Assembly (NCBI GenBank): GCA_016081115.2
Contig: CM071931.1
Span: 15,786,317-15,850,316, forward strand
From: Rehmannia glutinosa
Lineage: Eukaryota > Streptophyta > Magnoliopsida > Lamiales > Orobanchaceae
DNA: 64,000 nt
Reading direction: 5' to 3'
Of this stretch, positions 34,078 to 46,054 are shown piece by piece. The position numbers and the translations under genes are program-made. The notes below the pieces were generated by a model that was given only the letters and a program-made list of their open reading frames with translations, was not told the origin of the DNA and ran no database searches. Numbering within the stretch: the stretch's first letter is position 1; each line of letters starts with the position of its first letter.

Positions 34078-34292
34078 TTCTACTCTTCTTAAATATAATT
34101 TCGTCCTCGAAATTCGATATCTTACCGGAATTGAAAAACTTGGGTACTTGACACGAATCTCCTCTTCACGCTCCCAAGTAGCTTCATTTCTCGCCATGAC
34201 GTCTCCACTGTGTACTTTGATCGAGCAATATCTTTATTTCTCAAATGGTGAATCTTGCGTTCCAAAACAAATTTTCCGTGCTTCCTCATAAG

Positions 34293-34490
34293 TTAAGTCA
34301 TTGTTGATTGTCGATCCTTATAATTCACGATGTGACTTGAATCGTGAACGTATTTTCTTAGCATAGAGACGTGAAAATATTGTGCACACTTGATAGACTC
34401 GGTGGTAATGCTAGGCCGATAAGCTAAATCTCCAACTCGTGTAAGGATTTCAAATGGTCCGATATATCTCGGTTTCAACTTTCCTTTTTC
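34293..34490 (-). pseudogene. Gypsy integrase C-terminal / chromodomain-proximal segment
   Basis: The frame reads MKPRYIGPFEILTRVGDLAY and, after a short divergent stretch, YFHVSMLRKYVHD, the conserved end of gypsy integrase (SPRYIGPFEIL...VFHVSMLRKY). It is separated from the main integrase frame by shifts at about 34500-34810. Confidence 0.85.
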
Positions 34491-34816
34491 GCCAAATCGA
34501 ATAACACCTCGATAGGAGCTACTTTCAGAATACTTTTCTCCTTCATCAAATTGTATATGTTTTCTCCGCCTATCAAAGATACGACTTTTGTCTATTTTGA
34601 GCCATCTTGATTCGATCTTGTATCATAGCCATCTTCTCAACATTGCCGAATTAATTCACGCCCCAAAATTTTTCTTTCACCAATTTCGTTCCAATATAAT
34701 GGTGATCTACACTTTCTTCCGTACAACGCCTCATATGGAGCCATTCCAATAGTTGCTTGATAACTGTTGTTATAAGCGAAATTCTACCAAGGGTAATAAT
34801 GTTTCCCAATTACTTC

Positions 34817-35758
34817 CTAAGTCAAGCACACATGCTCCCAACATATCTTCCAATATTTGTATAGTCCTTTCAGATCGCCCATCTTTTGTTGATGATAAGC
34901 CGTACTAAAGTTTAACTTTGTTCCCAAGGCACTTTGTAGACTTTTCCAAAACTTAGAAGTAAAACGCATATCTCTGTTTGAAACAATTGACACAGGAACT
35001 CCATGAAGTCTCACTATCTCCTCAATATAAATTTGTGCATATCGCTCCATACTGAATGTCATCTTAACGGGTAAGAAATGAGCTGACTTTGTTAACCGAT
35101 CTACTACAACCCAAATAGCCTTGTTTCCCTTTCTCGATGGTGGAAGCCCTACCACAAAATCCATAGTTATGTGCTCCCATTTCCATTCTGGAATGTCAAG
35201 TGGTTTGAGCAAACCAGATGGTCTTTGGTGTTCGGCTTTAACTTGCTGACAAGTCAAACATTTTTCCACAAAAGTCCCAATATCTCTTTTCATACTTCGC
35301 CACCAAAATACTTCTCTTAAATCTCGATACATTTTTGTACCTCCATGGTGAGCTGTGTACGGCGTACAGTGAGCTTCTTCGAGAATTTCTTTTCTAAGCC
35401 CTTCTTCTTTAGGAACACATAATCTCCCTTCATAAGTCAAAGTACCATCATTTGTTATAACAAATCCTTTTACATTCCCTTCACAAGCTTTTCCTTTCAT
35501 TTTGCACAAAAATTTATCTCGAGGTTGAGCTTCTTTTATCTTCTCTCTCAGAGTAGGTTGCACCACCAAAGATGCTAGTATTGTCTCAGTCCTTTTTGGT
35601 GGTACAACTACTTCAATTCTCATCTTAGCAAATTCTCTCACAAGATGTTCTTGTTCAGATATCAAGCTTGACATTTCTCCTTTTGTTTTACGACTTAATG
35701 CATCGGCTACAACATTAGCTTTACCCTGATGATAGGCCGATAGTGCAATCATAGTCAT
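34817..35758 (-). pseudogene. Gypsy integrase (with end of RNase H)
   Basis: A 313-residue frame. YHQGKANVVADALSRK ends RNase H. The integrase HHCC zinc region follows (YTAHHGGTKMYRDL, then CLTCQQVKAEH). The catalytic core shows ITMDFVVGLP (first Asp) and SNRDMRFTSKFW (second Asp). The frame then departs from family sequence at AYHQQKMGD, before the catalytic Glu, so the protein as written is broken. Integrase inserts the cDNA into the genome. Confidence 0.88.
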
Positions 35759-36160
35759 TCACCAATTCCAATCACCTTTTTTGCCTCATGTTTAGCTCTT
35801 TTTCTCGAGTGAACAGATATTTCAAGCTTTTTTGTGGTCGGTGAAGATTTCACATTTCCTCCATATAGATAATGACGCCGGATCTTTAATGCATGCACTA
35901 CAACAAATAACTCTAGGTCATGAGTAGGATAATTTAACTCATGTGGCTTTAGTTGTCTTGAGGCGTAGGCAACCACTTTACCATGTTGCATTAGCACGCA
36001 TCCCAAACATTGTTTTGATGCATCACTATAGATAACAAAATCTTTAGTGGGGTCGAATTGTTAATACCGATGCGTTAGTTAGCCTTCGCTTCAACTCCCG
36101 AAAGCTTTCTTCGCATTTCTCATTCCATTGAAACTTCTCCCCTTTTCTTGTCGATGAGTC
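35755..36160 (-). pseudogene. Gypsy RNase H segment
   Basis: Contains GCVLMQHGKVVAYASRQLKP, NYPTHDLELFVVVHALKI and RRHYLYGG, the RNase H region following reverse transcriptase. A frameshift near 36010 separates it from RT and another near 35790 from integrase. Confidence 0.85.
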
Positions 36161-36170
36161 ATAGGCGCAA

Positions 36171-36960
36171 CTATTTTTGAGAATCCTTCAATAAATCTCC
36201 GATAATAGCCTTGCCAAACCTAGAAAAATCGCAAACTTTATTCACATTCGTAGGTGTACTCCATTCGTTGATCGCTTCAACTTTAATCGGGTCCACTTCA
36301 ATTCCTTGAGCAAAGGTGATTACATGTCCAAGAAACACCACTCGATCTAGCCAAAACTCGCATTTCTTGAATTTCGCATATAACTTTTCCTTGTGAAGTG
36401 TTTCTAGCACTATTCTTAAGTGCTCAATGTGTTGCTCTCTATTCTTTGAATATACAAGTATATCATCTATAAAGACTATGACGAATTGGTCTAGATACAG
36501 ATGAAACACTCTATTCATCAAGTCCATGAATACTGCCGGTGCATTACTTAACCCAAATGGCATTACTACAAACTCGTAATGTCCATATCGAGTTCTAAAA
36601 GCCGTTTTTGGAATATCACTCTCTTTAATTTTTAACTGATGATATCCGGATCTCGAGTCAATCTTAGAGAAAGTGCTGGCACCTCTCAATTGATCGAACA
36701 AGTCTTCAATCCTCGGTAGCGGATACTTGTTCTTCACTGTGAGTCGATTAAGTTCTCGTATAATCGATACACATTCTAAGTGACCCGTCTTTTTCTTTAC
36801 AAACAGAATCGGCGCTCCCCACGGTGATACACTAGGTCTAATAAATCCCAAATCCAAAAGTTCTTGTATTTGCGCCTTTAACTCTTGTAACTCCTTTGGC
36901 ACCATCCTATAGGGTGCCTTAGATATAAGTGTTGCCCCGGTACCAAATCTATTCCAAATT
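36171..36960 (-). pseudogene. Gypsy reverse transcriptase
   Basis: A 244-residue frame with LLDLGFIRPSVSPWGAPILF, NKYPLPRIEDLFDQLRGAST, FSKIDSRSGYHQLKI, MPFGLSNAPAVFMDLMNRVF and VIVFIDDILVYSKN (the catalytic DD, about 36490-36450). It copies element RNA into DNA. The thumb is readable to VDPIKVEAINEW, then a frame change follows. The corresponding gypsy RT at 61463-62100 is very similar. Confidence 0.9.
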
Positions 36961-37078
36961 CAACCTCCGCGATCCGGAGGAATTCCCGCCAAGTCTTTTG
37001 GAAATACATCCAAAAATTCTTGCACAATTGGTACGTCATTAGGTGTCACTTCTACCGTCCGGGTATCTACTAAACTCA

Positions 37079-37600
37079 CTAGATATCCCGACAATTTTTC
37101 TTTTTCAACATCTTTCTTGCCTTCATTGCCGATATCACTCGTGGTACTGCCTTAGACTTAATCCCATATAATTTTATCTCATCATTTCCTGGCAGTTTGA
37201 ATATTATCTCTTTCTCGTGACACTTAATGTCTGCCTGATATCTACTAAGCCAATTCATACCTAAGATTACGTCAAAATCCTTCATCTTAATTATGTATAA
37301 ATCAGCTTTAAGATATTTCTCCCCTATATTCATTTCAACATCCTTATTTACTGAGTCAGTTGTTGTCGAATTTCCAGATGGCAAACCAACCTCAAGGGGT
37401 TCACTTACTCTAGCACTCTTATGTCCTAATATAGCATGAAATTTGGCGATAAAAACGAATGTGTGGCACCGGATGGCAAACCAACCTCAAGGGGTTCACT
37501 TACTCTAGCACTCTTATGTCCTAATATAGCATGAAATTTGGCAGATAAAAACGAATGTGTGGCACCGTGTCGAAAAGTACAAGAGCGGTATTCCCAGAGA
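37079..37600 (-). pseudogene. Gypsy protease with broken active site
   Basis: The frame 37384-37079 reads KMKDFDVILGMNWLSRYQAD, the typical end of the gypsy protease. Upstream, the active site should be LFDTGATHSF; the minus strand here reads GACACGGTGCC (about 37565), one base short of GACACTGGTGCC, so D-T is followed by a shift. A 95-bp tandem duplication (37377-37566) lies between the active site and the rest. Confidence 0.82.
37377..37566. repeat. 95-bp tandem duplication in gypsy protease
   Basis: GCAAACCAACCTCAAGGGG occurs at 37381 and 37476. The units are almost identical; the one clear difference is TTGGCGATAAA (unit 1) against TTGGCAGATAAA (unit 2). 95 is not a multiple of three. 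Confidence 0.92.
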
Positions 37601-37635
37601 TGGTTAGCATACCCGACATTGTACTCGGGTTTTGA

Positions 37636-38620
37636 TCAGCCTTCTTCCTGAGTCATAGCATACATTCGAGCTCTACCTCCAGATGTTTGTTCTCTTCTTT
37701 CCCGCTCAGCTTTTAAAAGAGGACAATTAGAGACTTCATGTCCTGGCTTCTTACACTTGAAGCATTTTCCTTGTCCAGCTAAACATTCTCCATAATGATT
37801 CTTCTTGCATTTTGGGCAAGTTGGCCTATCTGCTTGTGTAGTTGGACGTGTATTTCCATCAGTCTTTATCTGTTTATTTAGATTTTCATTTTTATTATGT
37901 CTTACCCCATCCCATTTTCTTTTCTCAGGTAAAACGACCAACTTTTTCTCCTCTTCGTCCCCAGCAAAACTTGCTTCCACCTCATGAGCCCTTCTCACCA
38001 TCATCGAGTACTCCAAATCTCCTTGAGCAGATCGTATTCTGATAGTTGTGCTCAAAGTCCCCTTCTAAACCTCGAGCCTTTTTCAAATCAAGTATCCACT
38101 AGGTGTGGAGCAAACCGACTTAGTTGATTGAACTCTCTCATACTCTGTGATGATCATGTTTCTTTGTTTAAAGTTAAGGAATTCTGTCTCCTTCTTGTCC
38201 CGATATGATTGTGGGAAAAACTTTTCCATTACAATCACTTTGAACTCATCCCATGTTAAAGCAATTCGTTTTCCTCGGTCTTAGTCCTCCAATACCCTTC
38301 CCACCAATGATCGGCGTCTTGATGAAGTTGGAAGGCAAAGACATACGACTCTCTTTGTCTGTGCATCCAATAAGTTGAAAAATCCTTTCTAGCGATCGAA
38401 ACCATTCTTCTATCGTGTCGAGGCCATCACGCCTCATGAATGTGGGTGGACGATAGTGGCGAAATTGTTCCACAACTCGTGCGTTGTTATTGTTGTTCCC
38501 GTTGTTCTCGCACACCTCCGAGGAACTCAAAGAATTATATCTCCAACGATGTTGCGGGGTTTGATTTCTTGTGTTAGTGGAGTTCTCACCATTGACTTGA
38601 TTTCCACGACGGGGAGCCAT
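37636..38620 (-). pseudogene. Gypsy gag
   Basis: Starts MAPRRGNQVNGENS at 38620. The capsid segment HYRPPTFMRRDGLDTIEEWF (about 38460-38400) is followed by shifts near 38245 and 38055. The nucleocapsid has CPKCKKNHYGEC and CFKCKKPGHEVSNCP, two Cys-His knuckles (about 37820-37730). Gag forms the virus-like particle. The Sirevirus-like element sits 45 bp upstream of this start codon. Confidence 0.88.
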
Positions 38621-38659
38621 ATTCCTAAGGCCATACGTAATGTATCATTATTATTATTT

Positions 38660-38664
38660 ATCCC
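38660..38664. repeat. Target-site duplication ATCCC (left)
   Basis: ATCCC directly precedes the left LTR; the identical pentamer follows the right LTR at 52230-52234. Confidence 0.88.
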
Positions 38665-40242
38665 TATTGGGAAATTTATTGTTTAGATTTTGATGAATGC
38701 CATGTAAAACTTAGAATAGGAAGTTGGCACCCCATTTTTGTTGTAAACGCATTGTAATAAATAGGGCCGGGTCAAGCCGTTAGTTAAGTCGCCTATGCCC
38801 AAACATGCAAGAAGACAATCGGAGACTAGAAGGAAGACTCATTTGCAAGACAACCGAGTATGGCAAAGAAGAGAAGACGAGAACTCAATCAAGGAGCACT
38901 AAGATGCGATTGAGAGGAGTATCACCAAGTCAACTCAAGATAAGCCAAGTCTCAAGTTGAAGTGACGGAAGAGTCATCCATGATTGGAAGTCGACTCTAA
39001 GTCACCTGGGAAAGCAAGGAAATGCGGTCAGTCGAGATAATCGAAAAAGATCCGTTGCTGACAGAAATCAAGAGAATTACTTAAACAAGTAATATCTCCA
39101 TGCTACCTTTCTCGAAGTGCTCACCCCGAAGCGTGCAAAAGGAATAAACCAATGGGAAGCACTACACCGTGTCGAACTCGAAAAGTCAAGAACAATTCAT
39201 ACGAGGAAATGGCAATTTCAAGGATCGCAACATGACAAGCCAACGACCACAAGTGACTTTCAAAAATAAGCCTATCTCTTCAATGGACAGATTTTTGAAA
39301 GCTCACTATAAAAGGCCGAGGAATAACTCTAAGAAAGAGACACGAAGGTTACCCCGACCATCCGAGAATTGAATACAAGCAAGAAAGAAACATTTTGTAA
39401 CCTGAAATATTCTCAAGTTATTAAACGCTCAATCCTCAAGCCTACATTACGAAGAACATCAATCCAACACTCACCTATGAAGGAAAGATAACTTCAATCG
39501 CTTGAAGAGGAAATTATCAAGAATAAAGGGGTCTACATTCCACGAAGGATTGTAGGAAGGTTCAAGGTCGAACCAAGTCTTGAGCTTTTGGAGGGCTTCG
39601 TGATCAAATCAAAAGAGCTTGAGCAAGTGGGTCATGTGTAGCAAGGCAGCAAATTTGCCTGTGAAGAAGCCGAGTCATCAGAGAAGCCACCGAGTGATCA
39701 AGGCGTCTCGGGATCGAGTCCCAAAGGATCAAGTCACCGTGTGATCAAGACTTGTATCGGGACTTACCACTTTGTATACCGATCAATACCTAGTGGATTC
39801 CTCCAGGAGTTGGAGAAGAGAGGAGTAGAAGAATTACCCCATCTTCGAACCTCTATAAAAACTTATCGTGTCATTTACATTTCAACACTTTAAATTCCCG
39901 CATCTTATTTGCTTAACTTTGCTTTGATAAATTTGCTATCTACTTGATAATTTCTAAGTACTAAATCAAGCTTTAAATCTCTACTAAACCATACTTAAGG
40001 GTGTTAAGTCTTCCAAAAAACAAACCACAAGTTGAGCTAATTCGATCTTAATAGTTTGAGTTATTCTATCAACAACTCGATCAAATCTGTTGAGTGACTA
40101 ACTCTCTTGATTAACTAAATTGTTGTCCACCTAGGACACATCCGTAGTATCAACTCGAACTTTTAAAAGGACTAAATCGAAAATTTGGTAAGGTTTATTC
40201 AACCCCTTCTAAACCTTACACTCACACCCCTTGGGACCTACA
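38665..40242 (+). repeat. Sirevirus-like 5' LTR
   Basis: Begins TATTGGGAAATTTATTG (partner: TGTTGGGAAATTTATTG, so TG became TA) and ends CTTGGGACCTACA. Length 1,578 bp against 1,577 in the partner. The copies differ by many small indels, mostly around CAG/CTG/CG. Confidence 0.93.
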
Positions 40243-40244
40243 AG

Positions 40245-40255
40245 TGGTATCGAGC
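40245..40255 (+). promoter_or_regulatory. Primer-binding site (initiator Met tRNA), one base short
   Basis: Reads TGGTATCGAGC, starting 2 bp after the LTR; the canonical site is TGGTATCAGAGC. CAG is written as CG. Confidence 0.85.
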
Positions 40256-40365
40256 GGTTGGTTCATTGAGCCTTCCGCAGTTCTCGAACTAGATCTCCAA
40301 ATTTTTCAAAGTCTGCTTTAGTACTTAAATTTTCAAAACTCCTTTTATCATTAAAAATTATTATC

Positions 40366-41500
40366 ATGGAAGCAAATTTGACACGCATCCCTATGTTCAC
40401 AATTGAAGAATTTGATGATTGGAAAATTCGTATGCAGAGCTCATCTATCAAAGATTACATGATGAGAATTTCAAAATGATCGCAGAAGAAAACCTGGATC
40501 AACTGGATGCTCGGTTCACGAAATCACCAACGAGCTATCTGGCTGGAAAGGAATATACACGAAGAAATGTGTATGAAGATCCTAAAAAGTCTCCCACTGA
40601 ATGGGAAATGAAGGTCATGGCATCGAGACATTCCATGGACCTATCGAAGACCTCCAACCATGAACTATTCTCGGATCTCAAAGCCTACGAATTTGAGCCG
40701 AGAAGAAAAGATCGAGAAGAGACAAATGTACCCAAAACAGTTGCTCTAATTGTTAAGGATGGAAAGAGGCGGTGAGGTCAAAGAAGTCATTGATCCGAAG
40801 AAATAGCCCGATGGTTAAAAGGTTCAACAAGTTCTTCAATAAGAACTACAAGAGAGGCAAGGGTGAATCTTCCGGAAGACACTCGGCTCCCTCCAAGTCA
40901 AGAGAAGATAGGCCAACCAAGAGAACGGATCATCAAAAAGTCAATATCAAAGGGTGACAATCCAAGAATGGAAAGAGGCGATCAAAAGGTTGAATATCTA
41001 TCTTTGAACTCGTAGGCAACCAGGTCACTATGCCATTGATCGCCCATATCCTGTAGTTAACAAATACAGAATGAAGAAGAAAGAAAGGTCTTGAGAAAGA
41101 AAGAAGACAAGAAAAGAGAAAGGCAATGTCTTTGGCCGCAGAGAATCTTTGAGTCAAAAGACATAGCCGAGTCGAGAGTAGTGAAGTCCGACTACTCAAG
41201 TGACTCAAAGCCCCGATCTGATTGATTTGATGGCCAAGGAACAAGATCAAACCTCGACCAAGAAGATGAGGTACACTCTAACTCGTATTCTAGTGATAGT
41301 GATTGTGACACACACACTTCATCACCCACTCGATCTTTATGATTCATTAGGCAAAATGATGAAAGATTTTGAACACATTAAATCCTCACACACACTACTA
41401 AATGAGGAAAACAAATTTACTAAGAGCAAAACTCACAAATGACTAAGGAGCCGAGTACTCTAAGTCAAATAGCCGATGAGAATAAAAGTTTAAATCTTTG
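40366..41500 (+). pseudogene. Sirevirus-like gag
   Basis: ATG at about 40366 opens with RIPMFTIEEFDDWKIRMQ and then shifts. 40419-40775 contains LDQLDARFTKSP and PTEWEMKVMASRHSMDLSKT, then ELFSDLKAYEFE, parallel to the minus-strand gag at 26.5-27.5 kb. MVKRFNKFFNKNYKRGKGES follows in another frame (40810-40870). The Cys-His knuckle is not readable. Downstream, 41190-41640 is a charged, probably coiled-coil region. Confidence 0.82.
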
Positions 41501-42089
41501 AAAATGCCAAGCTAATAGCGAAAATAGCTTGCCATAGAAAAGAGGGAGAATGACCTCAAAAATGTGATTGCCTCATTCACTAAGGCATCTAAATCATTGG
41601 ATGATCTTATTATGAGTCAAAGAGAATGTGGAGACAAGACAGCTTAGGATTTAATTCCTCTCATGCTATGTCAAACTCCAAAAATAATCTTGGAAAAAGG
41701 ATCTTCAAGCAATGAAGAGTCTAAAAATCCAAAACTCCAAATGGTGCACACACATTCACTCCAAAGCACAATTACAAGCAAATCGCCTTGGTTATAAAGG
41801 AAAAGGAAAACGACAGTTGAGTGCGTTGAAAGGATAAATGAGAAGAGATTCAATCGAGTTCCTCAAAAAACTCCAAACAGAAATACTCAGAAAGAAGAAA
41901 CAGAGCTACCAAAACCCTTAAAATCTATAAAAGAAATACATATGATGGGAATGGTAGAAAATATCCAAGCCAAGTGATTGGAATGATGTGAACTATCAAA
42001 GATAAACTTATGGAATATAAGCCCAAATGGCAAAGGCCTAGAACTCAAAGAAAGGCCATTCCAAAAGTATAAGAGCTTTCATCGAACAC

Positions 42090-42680
42090 ATATGCACCTA
42101 GGCACTACACTCGTAGACACCACAATTACCCAAAGAAGGCGATTGCTAAAACACATACACAGCATACGACAAAAGAGACAATTGTATGAACCTAGAATCC
42201 CAAAGCAATTTGCCAAGATTAATTATGATTATGGCATCGATAGATGGCAACCCCTTAGTGAGTCAAATCATTTGGCTATAAGTTGGTTGGATCATCTTAC
42301 AATTCTAACCCCTCAGACCCGCATAAGTATGGGTACCTAAAACTTAATTTCCTTGATTGCGGGTTCAAGAATAAACAAGTGCCAAGGAACCTGGTACATG
42401 GATAGTGGCATTCCGGACATATGACAGAAACAAGAAAAATCTATCAAAATTCAAGGAAGTTAAAGGAGCAAAAGTCATATTTGGAGGAAATGAAGCTCCG
42501 GGTGAAATAAGAGGCATTGGATCCATCAAGAGGAACGAATTAGAAATCACGATGTTGCATATGTTGAAGGACTCAACTTCAACTTGCTAAGCATCACCAA
42601 CTCTCGTGACAAGGGCTATAATGTTGGATTTAACATGGGTATATGCCAAATCAAGGATGTTGAATCGAATGAAGTTGTGT
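42090..42680 (+). pseudogene. Sirevirus-like protease
   Basis: YDYGIDRWQPLSES (about 42225-42260) parallels the minus-strand copy. WYMDSG is present near 42392-42410, followed by a missing stretch where CSRHMT is expected. Then KNLSKFKEVKGAKVIFGGNE and APGEIRGIGSIKRNE follow, then LNFNLLSITN. The family Asp-Ser-Gly is retained but the frame is shifted. Confidence 0.8.
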
Positions 42681-43740
42681 TGCAAGGATGCGGACAAAAG
42701 AACATGTATGTAGTAGATTGGTCAACCGCTACACCCAACACCGTCTATTAGCAAAGAGCACAAATGAATCAAGTTGGTACGGGCACAAAAAAGTGCCGAG
42801 TCACCTAAATTTCAAAACGATTAACAAGCTTGCCGTAAGTAATCTTGTGGAAGGACTTCCGCACTCGATATACAAGAAGGAGAGTATATGTGACGATGTC
42901 GAAGGGAAAACAGATCAAATCATCATTCAAAGAAAAGACTCCCCATCTTCAACAAGAATATTACATCGCTACATATGGATCTATTTGGCCCAAAGTGGAA
43001 CCAAATAGCATAAGTGGAATGAAATACACCTTGGTGGTAGTAGATGACTACTCAAGATATACATGGACTATATTCATGTGTAAGAAGAAAAAAACTCTAC
43101 GGAAACTACCACGGTGATGAAGAGAATTCAAAATGAAAAGAGCCAAACCATTATCAAAATAAGATCACACTGAGGAACCGAGTTTGTCAATGGGATAATA
43201 ACTCGATATTGTATTGAAAATGGCATTGGTCATGAATTATCTCGCAGCAAGGACTCCACAAAGAGAATGGAGTTGCGAAAAGAAGGAATAGAACTCTCAA
43301 AGAAGCGGCAAGGACCATGTTAGTCACGGGGGTTACCAAAAAGATTTTGGGTCAAGCAATCAACACAACTTTGCTTACACTCAAAACAGATGTATGATAA
43401 ACAGACAACCGACAAAGACTCCTATGAGATTTGGACGGGAAAACCAAATGTTGCATATTTTAGAATATTTGGATGTAAATGCTTCATCCATAACAATGGC
43501 AAAGACAATCTAAAGGCTTTCGATGCTAAAGTTGATGAAGGTATCTTCTTGGGGTACTCAAATTTGAAAGCAAAGCCTCTGAGTACTCAACAAAAGGACT
43601 ATGGTTGAGAGGAATCCATTCATGTGGTATTCGATGAGCCAAATGTAAATGGAGAAGATATTGAAGAGTCACCGATAAGTTGAATCATCCAAACATACGA
43701 AAAAAATCCCTATCTTCAAGCCGAAACGAATTGTAAACTC
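42680..43740 (+). pseudogene. Sirevirus-like integrase
   Basis: The pre-integrase zinc region has SHLNFKTINKLAVSNLVEGL (about 42795-42855). The core begins MKYTLVVVDDYSRYTWTIFM (about 43018-43080) with a catalytic Asp. The segment VAYFRIFGCKCFIHNNGKDN and FDAKVDEGIFLGYS (43450-43562) is the integrase C-terminal end. The frame changes several times. Integrase joins element cDNA to host DNA. Confidence 0.85.
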
Positions 43741-44049
43741 GAAAGAAGATGAGATAGTTGAATCTCAAAACAAAATGGAAAATTTGCGGCTAAGTGATTA
43801 CGAGAGAGCTGATCAAAGCAACACATCTGTTAGACGATCAATCCAGCTAACTTACTTCAACCGATGTAAGATGGGTGAAAGACCATCCACCGAACTTGTC
43901 ATTGGAGATATAAGAGAAGGTGTCAAAACAAGATCCGAACTCAACAAGAAGCTATGTTCACATGCTTTATCTCACAAATAGAGCCTAAAGATGTGTTACA
44001 AGCATTGGATGACACACATTGGATTCAAGCCATGCAAGAAGAGTCAATC

Positions 44050-45476
44050 GGTTTGAAAGAAATAAAGTATGGGAATTAGTTCAAAGACCCACCCATCAAA
44101 ATGTTATTGGTACTAAATGGGTGTTCGAAACAAGATGAACGAGGAGGGTTACGTGGTAAGAAACAAAGCAAGACTAGTAGCCAAAGGATATTGCCAAGAA
44201 GAAGGAATAGATTTTGATGAAACATTTGCTCTGTAGCAAGATTGGAAGCTATAAGGATGTTTCTTGCCTATGCGACTCACAAGAATTTCATTGTATATCG
44301 AGATGGATGTAAAAAGTGCATTCCTAAATGGTTTATTGGAAGAAGAAGTGTATGTTGAACAACCTCCGAGGATTTGAGCGAGAAGACTCTTGGAGATAAG
44401 GTATACAAACTCAAGAAAGCTCCGTATGGATTGAAACAGCACCCAGAGCATGGTATGATACTTTGTCACAATTCCTAACTCGAAAATGGATTCACAAAAG
44501 GAAAAGTAGATAGAACACTTTTCGAATTCAAGACAAGAAGAGTATCTTGCTTGTTCAAATATATGTGGATGACATCATTTTTGGATCCACAAACAAAGAG
44601 CTATGTGAAAAATTTTCAAACCTCATGCAAAGCAAATTTGAAATGAGCATGATGGGAGAGAGCGACATTCTTCCTTGGACTCCAAGTAAAACAACTCGAA
44701 GGATGGAACCTTCATAAGTCAAACAAAATACACCGAGATTTAATGAAGAAATTTGGTATGGAGGAGAAATCTTCGTGAAAATACCAATGAATACATCGAT
44801 CAAAATGGACATGGATGCGGATGGCTAGCAGATCAAACAAGATATAGAGCACTTATTGGATCATTGCTCTATCTCACAAAGAAGCGTGCCGACATCACCT
44901 TTCTTTGTAGGTGTATGTGCGAGATTTCAATCGCTCCAAAAGAGAGCCATATGACAAAGAAAAAGAGAATCTTGAGATACTTGAAAGGAAGCCAAGAAGT
45001 TGGCTTATGGTATCCAAAGGAAGGTGGATTCAAGCTAATTGGCTATTCGGACTCGACTATCTTTGGATGCGAGTTGACAGAAAAAACACCTCGTGCACAT
45101 GTCAAATGCTTGAAACAGTGCTGATTTCCTGGTTTAGCAACAAGCAAAATTCAATAGCCACCTCTACAACCGAAGAATACATATAGGCTGCTGGGCAAAT
45201 TGTTGCCAAGTCCTATGGATGAGACAAAGAAAGAGAGACTATGAAGTTGAAGAAAAGGAAATTCCAATCATGTGTGATAACACAAGTGCAATTGCAATCA
45301 CTCAGAATCCTTTGTTGCACTTAAGAACAAAGCATATCCATGTCAGATATCACTTCATAAGAGATCATGTTGAAAAGAAGGACATCATATTGGAATATAT
45401 CCCAACCGATAAACAGGTGACATATTCACAAAACCATTATGTGAGTCAAGATTTGAAGAACTCAAGCATGAGTTAG
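44050..45476 (+). pseudogene. Sirevirus-like reverse transcriptase and RNase H
   Basis: Readable blocks: NVIGTKWVF (about 44100), EMDVKSAFLNGLLEEEVYVE (about 44300-44360), IYVDDIIFGSTNKELCE (about 44558-44610, the catalytic YVDD), RYRALIGSLLYLTKKRADIT (44840-44900) and RILRYLKGSQEVGLWYPK (about 44960-45020). For RNase H: IMCDNTSAIAITQNPL, RTKHIHVRYHFIRDHVE and IPTDKQ (45265-45415). At about 45040-45090, where the family has SDSDYAGC, the DNA reads GGACTCGACTATC, consistent with missing A/T inside CAG/CTG. No intact frame spans the domain. Confidence 0.87.
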
Positions 45477-46054
45477 GGTTAATCGAGCTGAGCTGACACT
45501 CAGAAGACTCAAAGAAAAGAGATGGAACACAAAAAGAGAAAAAGGACTGAATTCTCAAAATCAGCTAAATGAATCAGCCATGTCGGAGAGACAACTTATC
45601 TTGAATTAGGCGACAATGAGTCACCGAGAGAACTGTGACTGGAAGAGTTAAATCGGCTAAGGGATAAGTTTTGAGTCATTTATGAGCAAAGTGACAAAAA
45701 CGCAATCGTTTTTACTAAGCGGGAATGTTTTTAAGAATGACGTCGATAATGATGATGTGTATAGACAAAAAGCGCATACCAAGCTTATGATTGGATATAA
45801 ATGTTTGCCGCATTAAATTCGAGACATTAAATGATAATCGGCGTGCAAAAATCTAAGCCGTTGATTTCGATCACATTTCAAAAACCACCCGCACGCCCTT
45901 TCGTAAACCATACTTAACTCATTTTCGCCTCTGTTTTCTCTCACATATTACCAAAACGGTTCATTTCTATCTCGAAGCAAAGGCAAAACTCTCTCAAAAC
46001 CCTATCGAGTATTCAAATCAATTTCTAAGTTTCTTTTCGGTGAAATCTTAAAAA
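45477..46054 (+). other. Linker between pol and the 3' ORF region
   Basis: No recognisable coding; it holds the end of pol and the untranslated lead to the next ATG (46055), ending in an A-rich AAAAAATGGC start context. Confidence 0.5.
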
